From: CAYYAQ01 sp964469555
GTDB taxonomy: Bacteria; Planctomycetota; UBA1135; UBA2386
Length of the DNA stretch: 11,046 nt
Reading direction: 5' to 3'
Assembly (NCBI GenBank): GCA_964469555.1
Contig: CAYYAQ010000173.1
Coordinates: 1-11,046 of the forward strand
Part shown: one piece after another, positions 6,294 to 11,046 of the stretch
How positions within the stretch are numbered: the stretch's first letter is position 1
Layout: every line of letters begins with the position of its first letter
The notes under the pieces: generated by a model
Seen by the model: the letters and a program-made list of their open reading frames with translations, nothing else
Databases searched by the model: none
What the model was told of the DNA's origin: nothing
Made by a program: the position numbers and the translations under genes

Positions 6294-7787
6294 TTAGTCC
6301 TTGTCGCGGCGGATGCGGTCGAGGAGGCGGCGCGCCTGGGCAATGGAGGATCGGCGCTTGCCGCCCTGTATGCTGCTCTCGAACAGCGCGACCAGCTCGA
6401 TGGCAGAAGTGTGCGGGGCGGGGTCGATCGGATGCACTGCCGTCAAGCGGAAGCCGCGATCCTCCAGTACGGCGGCTTCGCCCGCGAAGGACGTGGGGTT
6501 TTGCGAGACGTAGATCAGGCGCTCCGGTCGCACGACCTTGGCCAGCACATTGATCACGAATCGTCCGCAACCCTCCGGCGGGGGATCCATGATGACCGCG
6601 TAGATGTTTTTGCCCTGCAGGTCCGGCAGGTGCCTCTCGACCTTGCCCTCGCGGAACAGGACATTGGTCAGGCCGTTGGCTTTCGCGCTGGCCACGGCGT
6701 CCTGCACGGCGCGCGGATGCTCCTCGATGCCGAATACCTTGTCGAAGTCGTCGGCTACCGACAACGCGAACGTGCCGCTGCCCGAGTAGATGTCCGCGAC
6801 GGCGACCCCCGGGACCGGTGCGACGAGCTCCTTCACGAGTTCGGCCATCTTCTGGAGCGCGAACTGCGAGGTGCGCAGCCAGGCCGCAGGTGAGAGCGTC
6901 AATCGTTTCCCGGCGACCTCGAGTTCGAAGCCCTTGGTGCCCGCGAGGTGCGACGTCTGCCAGCCGATCAAACGCTCGCGTCCGGCGTCGTTGATATTCA
7001 AGAAGGTGCTGACTGCCCCGGTGTCTGCCTTGCGGAACTCGCGTACCTCGGAATCGACGCGGCGTCGGACGATGATCGTGAGTTCGGAATCTCCCTTCGC
7101 GTTCGCGCGCACGAGCGCAGTGCGAACAGTGCCCCCGTCTGTGCGGTAGTCCCACGCTTCGACGCCGATTCCGCGGAAGGCTTCCACAGCCGCCTGGGCG
7201 ACTTCGAAACCCTTCGGGTCACTGACCGGACATTCCTCGATCTCGACGAGCTCGCGGCTGCGGCGCCGGAACAGACCGCCCTGCAGCTGCCCGTGTCGAT
7301 CCGTCACCTGCAGCGCGATGCGCGATCGCGTACCCCAGGGCTCTTCGGGGCCAATACACGGGTGCACCGGCACCTCCTCGCAATCGAGAGCGTGCTTCAG
7401 AACCGAAGCGACGGACTTCGTCTTGAAGATCAGTTGCTCCGCGTAATCGAGGTGCTGCGTCTGGCAACCGCCGCACTCGCCGAAGTGACGACAAGGAGGC
7501 GTCACCCGGTGCGGCGATTTCTCCTCGATCTCCGTGAGGGTTGCGCGACCGTTCTTGCGATCGGCGGCGATTACTTCGACGACGACGCGCTCTCCCGGTA
7601 GCGCCCCCGGCACCCACACTACGTAGTTCCGCACGCGGCACAGCCCGTCGCCGTTGTCCCCGAGACCCTCCACCTCGAGGGTGAGGACGTCACCCTTCTG
7701 CACGGGCTGCGTGCTCTCGAACGAATCGCGCTGATACGAGTCCGACGCGTCGTAGTCAGGGGGATAGGAATCGGAAGGCAATGTCAC
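6294..7787 (-). CDS. RlmD/RumA/TrmA-family RNA methyltransferase with Cys-to-Gln active site
   Basis: Class I SAM-dependent RNA methyltransferase of the family that makes 5-methyluridine in rRNA or tRNA; 497 residues from GTG 7787. Order of domains: TRAM RNA-binding domain (about 30-88, QKGDVLTLEVEGLGDNGDG), four 4Fe-4S Cys (99, 105, 108 and 186), central domain, and Rossmann domain with DIYSGSGTF (332-340) and MDPPPEGC (400-407). The family's nucleophilic Cys lies in YVSCNP; here the segment reads YVSQNP with Gln429. DPPR has become DPPP, and the usual FFQVN segment reads AWLRTS. The C-terminal Glu base survives (PHTSAIE, Glu464). So the fold is clear, but the classical covalent mechanism looks impossible. 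The start is uncertain: the frame is open to ATG 8015, but the extra 76 codons cross the leader hairpins and look non-coding; TTG 7796 and TTG 7781 are alternatives. No good Shine-Dalgarno is seen. Confidence 0.88.
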   Translation of the reverse strand: MTLPSDSYPPDYDASDSYQRDSFESTQPVQKGDVLTLEVEGLGDNGDGLCRVRNYVVWVPGALPGERVVVEVIAADRKNGRATLTEIEEKSPHRVTPPCRHFGECGGCQTQHLDYAEQLIFKTKSVASVLKHALDCEEVPVHPCIGPEEPWGTRSRIALQVTDRHGQLQGGLFRRRSRELVEIEECPVSDPKGFEVAQAAVEAFRGIGVEAWDYRTDGGTVRTALVRANAKGDSELTIIVRRRVDSEVREFRKADTGAVSTFLNINDAGRERLIGWQTSHLAGTKGFELEVAGKRLTLSPAAWLRTSQFALQKMAELVKELVAPVPGVAVADIYSGSGTFALSVADDFDKVFGIEEHPRAVQDAVASAKANGLTNVLFREGKVERHLPDLQGKNIYAVIMDPPPEGCGRFVINVLAKVVRPERLIYVSQNPTSFAGEAAVLEDRGFRLTAVHPIDPAPHTSAIELVALFESSIQGGKRRSSIAQARRLLDRIRRDKD

Positions 7788-7800
7788 GGCACCCAAATTG

Positions 7801-7850
7801 TAAAAGCCCGCTCTGGGCTCAGGGAGGCAAGGAGCCCTGAAGAGGGCTCC
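7801..7850 (-). promoter_or_regulatory. Putative attenuator leader of the RNA methyltransferase gene
   Basis: Reading the - strand, four segments occur in order: GGAGCCC (7850-7844), GGGCTCC (7837-7831), GAGCCC (7820-7815) and GGGCT (7809-7805) followed by TTT. Segments 1:2 can pair over 7 bases, 2:3 over 6 and 3:4 over 5-6, and each pairing excludes the next. The 3:4 hairpin with its short T-run resembles an intrinsic terminator and ends 14 bases before the proposed GTG start. This is the layout of a terminator/antiterminator switch. The U-run is short, no ligand or leader peptide is apparent, and repeated GGGC/GCCC words arise easily in GC-rich DNA, so this is a hypothesis. Confidence 0.4.
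7805..7820 (-). terminator. Terminator-like hairpin in the methyltransferase leader
   Basis: AGCCC and GGGCT form the stem, AGAGC the loop, and three more T residues follow on the - strand (four counting the last stem base). It would stop transcription before the methyltransferase start unless the 2:3 pairing of the leader formed first. Confidence 0.4.
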
Positions 7851-7953
7851 ACGAAGGGCGCGATACTCTGGGCCTGTCTCGGCGTCCTGTCCAGCGCGGA
7901 ACGGAAAAGACCACTCTCGAGCGGAACACCCCACCACGTCGGGCGAATTGTGA

Positions 7954-8103
7954 CGGCTGGCGCTGAGTGTGGGGGGGCGGGGTGATGTCGATGGCGTGAA
8001 GACGCCCCAGGTCATCCATACGTCGTGCTCGAAGCCGATCGACGTCGGCGACGTCTTCGCTCCCTACGTGATCACCAAACCGGTCGAGCGCGGCGGCAAG
8101 TAG
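7954..8103 (+). pseudogene. C-terminal fragment of a putative secreted protein
   Basis: A 49-codon open stretch between TGA 7951 and TAG 8101. Its last ~40 residues look like genuine protein: GDVDGVKTPQVIHTSC then SKPIDVGDVFAPYVITK, ending in PVERGGK. The HTSCS-x-P-I-x-V-G-x-x-F pattern resembles a short repeat-end motif I associate with secreted or anchored bacterial proteins (DUF7467-like), but I cannot verify that. No upstream coding region in this frame exists: a stop lies at 7951 and no recognisable protein precedes it. It may be the tail left after deletion of a larger gene, or a small gene starting at GTG 7996. Two stem-loops follow its stop, as would be expected at a former gene end. 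Confidence 0.4.
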
Positions 8104-8109
8104 TCGCTG

Positions 8110-8129
8110 TCGATCTGTATCACGATCGA
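8110..8129 (+). repeat. Short inverted repeat downstream of the fragment
   Basis: TCGATC and GATCGA separated by eight bases, seven bases after the TAG of the preceding fragment. A weak stem-loop without a T-run; possibly part of an old transcription end. Confidence 0.3.
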
Positions 8130-8136
8130 TAGTTGG

Positions 8137-8165
8137 AACGCAAAGGTGTCTGACGCCTTTGCGTT
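8137..8165 (+). repeat. Strong hairpin, REP-like palindrome
   Basis: AACGCAAAGG and CCTTTGCGTT form a perfect ten-base stem. Inside it a T-G wobble and GT/AC extend the stem to about 13 pairs with a CTG loop. The core (AAAGG, GTCTGAC, CCTTT) resembles palindromes of the GGTGTCTGACACC kind that recur in some genomes, possibly mobilised by REP-associated tyrosine transposases; this link is from memory and unproven. No transposase is visible nearby. It could also act as an RNA 3' end hairpin for + strand transcripts, although no T-run follows. Confidence 0.5.
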
Positions 8166-8269
8166 GACGCAGCTTTCTTCAGAGGACTTCCGGGCCTAGG
8201 ATTATCGGAAGGACGGCGATTCCCTCGCGTGCCGTCGCGGAGGGATAGCGTTCCCGAACTCCTTCGCCG

Positions 8270-10171
8270 ATGCACGCTGACGATTTCGAAGCAAAGCCGC
8301 ACCGCCTGTGGGTATTGGCGCTGTTGCTCGCCGTGTTCGCGGTCTACGCGCCGTCGCTTGCCAACGGTTTCACCCTCGACGGCCCACTCCTCGCCAAGTC
8401 GATCCAGAAGGGCGGCGAACCGAACCCGATGACGGCTTCGCTCCTGCCGCTGTTCGACTACTTCCGCGCCGGCTACTGGGACGCCTGTGAATTCGGCGTG
8501 GATCGGCTCTATCGACCGGTCACGATCCTCAGCTACGCAGTGACCAACACGCTGATCGGCGGGGTCGATGCGAACCCAGACTGGGAGGCTCTTCCTCACC
8601 ACCTGATCAACGTGCTGCTTCACGTGTGGGCCGTTTGGTTGGCGTTGGGGTTGATCAAGCGGGTGACTCCGATGTTCTGGGCGGCATGGTTGGGCGCAGC
8701 CGTGTTTGGGCTCCATGCCCTTCACAGCGAGGTCGTGGCAGGAGTCGTCGGTCGAGCCGAGTTGTTTGGTTTTTGCTTCGGCGCGCAAGCCGTAGTCCTG
8801 TTCGTCGATTCGCTGGGCGGGCGCAGCGTTTGGTCCGTCCTGCGCATCGCGAGCGTTCCGCTGCTCTTGTTTCTGTCGTTCTGCTCGAAGGAGAGCGCGC
8901 TCGCGTGGTGCCCGTTTCTCTTCGTCTATGCGCTGGCGCTCACCCCAGGGGACGGCAAACGATCCCGCGTCCCGGAGATGCTGCGCGGACTCGGGTTCGC
9001 GATCCCGCCATTACTCGCGTTTCTGGTACTGAGGGACGCAGCGATCGGCGATCGTCCCGAGCCTGTGATCCACTACCTCGCCAATCAACTGTGGCACCTG
9101 GACGGTTTCACCAGGGTGACGACCGCCTTGATGCTGTGGGGTTTTGGCCTCTTCAAGTGTCTCTGGCCATTTACGCTGACATCGGACTACGGCCCCGGCA
9201 CGTTTGCACTCGTCGAGTCGATGGCGGATCCGCGCCTGATCACCTCCGTCGCGATCTTGTTCGGATGGCTGGCGGTCGGTCTCCTGCTGGTTCGCCGCCA
9301 CCCGGTCCTGTTTCTCTCGGTGGCCTGTTTCTTCGGTTTCGGCTTCGTTGTGTCGAACGTCCCGTTTGCGATCGGGATCATCTTCGCCGAACGGCTCTTC
9401 TTCACGCCGACGCTCGGCATCGCGATGCTGGTAGCGTGGGTCCTCGGGCTGAAAGCGGTGGGCACGCGCCGCAAGTGGCTGGTCGTCCCGCTGTGCCTCT
9501 GGCTCGTTGTCTCTGCCACAACGATTCTGATGAACAACAGCGCGTGGGACGACGACGGGAGCCGCATCCTGCGCGACATCGACACCAATCCTCTGAGTAC
9601 GCGGACGTTGGACAGGAAGGCGAGACTCATGCGGGAACGAGGCGACGATGAGTCAGCTGCCGAAGCCTGGAGGGAATCGCTGAAGATCGATCCGAAGTTC
9701 CTGAAGGGCCTGTCCGGTCTCGGCATTCTTTGTGCCGAGCAAAAGAAGTACGAAGAGGCGGAGGCACTCCTTCTGCGGACACTCGACGTGCCGGGGTACT
9801 ACGATGACGAACCGCACGTGACGCGGTTCAATCTATTCGTCCTCTACGACGTGATGGGCCAGCCTGACAAAGCGCGCGAACAACTGCGCGCGGCCTGGCG
9901 CGAAATCACCGCCTATGAGAGACCCCACGAACCTCTGATCGGCCCGACCGTGCGACTGCTGCCGGAAGAAGAGGTGCGGGCGATCCTCGTCAAAGCCCAG
10001 CGAGTCGCAAAAGACCACGTCATGTTTCTCGGAGCGCGGTACCTGCTAGCGGTCGCCGTGCAGGGTCAGGGTCGGAAGGACGAAGCGCGGCGCATGCTCG
10101 AGCAATTGCGGGACCATCCCTCCACGCCTGCAATACTCCGGGATAGCGTGTTGAAGGCCTTGCGGCGCTAG
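8270..10171 (+). CDS. Polytopic membrane protein with TPRs, TMTC/GT-C glycosyltransferase-like
   Basis: 633 residues in two parts. Residues 1 to about 425 hold many hydrophobic segments, the first at about 13-31. Motifs match the TMTC-type O-mannosyltransferase family and bacterial relatives: Asp37 in the first loop (FTLDG, position of the GT-C catalytic acidic residue), RLYRPVTILSY (79-89), HHLINVLLH (110-118), LHALHSEVVAGVVGRAELF (148-166), CSKESALAW (205-213), a DUF1736-like stretch (LFKCLWPFTLTSDYG, 294-308) and AERLFFTP (373-380). Residues about 440-633 form a soluble TPR-like tail (for example DESAAEAWRESLKIDP, KYEEAEALLLRTL, KDEARRMLEQL). By family it would transfer a sugar from a lipid-linked donor to protein at the membrane; donor and target are unknown. 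No Shine-Dalgarno precedes ATG 8270, but this start leaves the first TM helix close to the N-terminus. Its stop interlocks with that of the opposing sulfatase gene. Confidence 0.85.
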   Translation: MHADDFEAKPHRLWVLALLLAVFAVYAPSLANGFTLDGPLLAKSIQKGGEPNPMTASLLPLFDYFRAGYWDACEFGVDRLYRPVTILSYAVTNTLIGGVDANPDWEALPHHLINVLLHVWAVWLALGLIKRVTPMFWAAWLGAAVFGLHALHSEVVAGVVGRAELFGFCFGAQAVVLFVDSLGGRSVWSVLRIASVPLLLFLSFCSKESALAWCPFLFVYALALTPGDGKRSRVPEMLRGLGFAIPPLLAFLVLRDAAIGDRPEPVIHYLANQLWHLDGFTRVTTALMLWGFGLFKCLWPFTLTSDYGPGTFALVESMADPRLITSVAILFGWLAVGLLLVRRHPVLFLSVACFFGFGFVVSNVPFAIGIIFAERLFFTPTLGIAMLVAWVLGLKAVGTRRKWLVVPLCLWLVVSATTILMNNSAWDDDGSRILRDIDTNPLSTRTLDRKARLMRERGDDESAAEAWRESLKIDPKFLKGLSGLGILCAEQKKYEEAEALLLRTLDVPGYYDDEPHVTRFNLFVLYDVMGQPDKAREQLRAAWREITAYERPHEPLIGPTVRLLPEEEVRAILVKAQRVAKDHVMFLGARYLLAVAVQGQGRKDEARRMLEQLRDHPSTPAILRDSVLKALRR

Positions 10172-10174
10172 CGC
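10165..10174. other. Palindromic shared stop site GCGCTAGCGC
   Basis: The central CTAG (10168-10171) supplies TAG to both the + strand TPR gene (10169-10171) and the - strand sulfatase gene (10170-10168), inside a 10-base perfect palindrome. The two genes overlap by three bases with no room for a separate terminator. Confidence 0.85.
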
Positions 10175-11046
10175 TTCCGACGCTTGCGCACCTTCCACCG
10201 CTTTGACGGCGCGTGGTTCTTCGCCATGAGGCTGGCCATCCGCGAAACCACATCCGGGTGTTGCGCGGCGAGGTTCTTCTTCTCGCCGATGTCCTGGCTC
10301 AGGTCGTAGAGCTCCATCTTTCCGGTGAACATGGGTTTCCGCACCGCCTTCCACTTCCCGGCGCGCACCGCCTGGGCCGAGCCGTGCTCGTAGAACTCCC
10401 AATAGAGCCCCTCGTGCTTCTTCTGCTCGCCCCCGACGAGCGCCGGCAGGAAGCTGATGCTGTCGAGGTTGTCGGGCGCCTTCACCCCCCCCAATTCCGC
10501 TGCCGTCGCGAAGAGATCGCCGAAGTACGCGATGTGATCTGATTGCGAACCCGCACCGATCCGACCCGGCCACCGCGCGATCGTCGGCACGCGGATGCCG
10601 CCCTCGTAGAGCGCGCGCTTGATCCCTCTCAGCGGTCCGTTCGAGTTCGCGAAGTCGGGCTTGTTGCCGCCCTCCGCGTGCGGACCGTTGTCGGATGTGA
10701 AGATGACAAGAGTTCGCTCATCGATGCCCAGTTCCTTCAGCTTGTCCAGCAGCCGACCGACATCGCGGTCCATTCGGGAGATCATCGCCGCGTGACCCTT
10801 CTGTGGCTCCGGCCAGTCGAGGTCGGCGTACCCGCCGAAGTCCGGCACTTCCATGCCCTTCTTTCCCGCCTCGTTGTTCGCGTGGGGGATCGTCAACGCG
10901 AGGTAGAGGAAGAAGGGCTTCTGTTTGTTCGCCTCGAGAAACTTCAACGCCTCTGTCGCGAACAGGTCGTGGCTGTACTCGATCTTCTTGCTCGCCATTC
11001 CGGAGCCGTTCTTGCGTTCCTTCGGCACGATGTTCGAGAGTTGCAC
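10168..11046 (-). CDS. Sulfatase, arylsulfatase A-like family (5' partial)
   Basis: C-terminal 292 residues of a formylglycine-type sulfatase; hydrolyses sulfate esters, in planctomycetes often from algal polysaccharides and usually outside the cytoplasm. The frame is open to the window edge, so the N-terminus with any signal peptide and the CxPSR activation motif are not visible. Seen in this part (counted from the window edge): FFLYLALTIPH with an active-site His at 55, the metal-binding FTSDNGPH (116-123), then GPLRGIKRALYEGGIRVPTIARWPG with the usual Lys, and a C-terminal subdomain with YDLSQDIGEKKNLA. The chain ends in a very basic tail (KRWKVRKRRKR). No frameshift or missing residue is visible. 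The specific substrate cannot be assigned; the form is GALNS/arylsulfatase-like. It is convergent with the TPR gene and does not form an operon with anything in view. Confidence 0.93.
   Translation of the reverse strand: MQLSNIVPKERKNGSGMASKKIEYSHDLFATEALKFLEANKQKPFFLYLALTIPHANNEAGKKGMEVPDFGGYADLDWPEPQKGHAAMISRMDRDVGRLLDKLKELGIDERTLVIFTSDNGPHAEGGNKPDFANSNGPLRGIKRALYEGGIRVPTIARWPGRIGAGSQSDHIAYFGDLFATAAELGGVKAPDNLDSISFLPALVGGEQKKHEGLYWEFYEHGSAQAVRAGKWKAVRKPMFTGKMELYDLSQDIGEKKNLAAQHPDVVSRMASLMAKNHAPSKRWKVRKRRKR

Noticed and set aside
7971..7977. A G7 run in the intergenic region as a phase-variation tract.
   Set aside because: It is not inside or next to a complete gene or a recognisable promoter, so no switching target can be named.
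7788..8015. A longer methyltransferase start at ATG 8015.
   Set aside because: The extra 76 codons cross the leader hairpins, show no similarity to the family's N-terminus and have no Shine-Dalgarno. I prefer GTG 7787 but cannot exclude the others.
8164..8206. A possible sigma-70 promoter for the TPR gene (TTGACG with TAGGAT or ATTATC).
   Set aside because: The spacing is 27 bases or more, far from the usual 16-18, and TTGACG overlaps the arm of the palindrome.

Overview
The window is GC-rich, densely coding bacterial DNA and most likely comes from a planctomycete or a close relative in the PVC group. The main evidence is the remnant of a cytochrome/DUF1549 (PSD1-type) gene fused to a DUF1501 gene, a pair typical of Planctomycetota, together with a sulfatase and a TMTC-like membrane TPR protein. 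This assignment is inference; there is no rRNA or other phylogenetic marker.

Region 1 (1-5081, + strand) is a tight five-gene block for fatty-acyl-CoA oxidation: the C-terminal part of a thiolase, an L-3-hydroxyacyl-CoA dehydrogenase (stop and start overlap as TGATG), an acyl-CoA dehydrogenase (ACAD-A), an SppA/S49 membrane peptidase, and a second acyl-CoA dehydrogenase homologue (ACAD-B). No enoyl-CoA hydratase is visible. The two ACAD homologues are degenerate in complementary ways. ACAD-A keeps the catalytic Glu and the same-subunit flavin site but has lost the residues that normally reach across the dimer to the FAD. ACAD-B keeps those trans-acting residues but has lost the catalytic Glu and its own flavin loop. 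I infer an obligate alpha-beta heteromer with one FAD per pair, analogous to the mycobacterial FadE/ChsE heterotetramers. This is the most interesting signal in the window.

Region 2 (5100-6234, - strand, convergent with region 1) is a collapsed pseudogene. It joins a signal-peptide-like start, the end of a PSCyt1 domain, the first part of DUF1549 and the C-terminal half of DUF1501 across at least three deletion scars.

Region 3 (6294-7787, - strand) is an RlmD/RumA/TrmA-family RNA methyltransferase with TRAM, 4Fe-4S and SAM domains, in which Gln replaces the nucleophilic Cys. Its leader has four alternately pairing segments ending in a terminator-like hairpin, which suggests attenuation.

Region 4 (about 7790-8269) has no complete gene. 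It holds that leader, a short + strand fragment resembling the end of a secreted protein (7954-8103), and two stem-loops, one of which resembles a REP-type palindrome.

Region 5 (8270-11046) has a + strand polytopic TMTC-like glycosyltransferase candidate with TPRs. It meets a - strand sulfatase tail to tail; their stop codons interlock in one CTAG. The sulfatase N-terminus lies outside the window.
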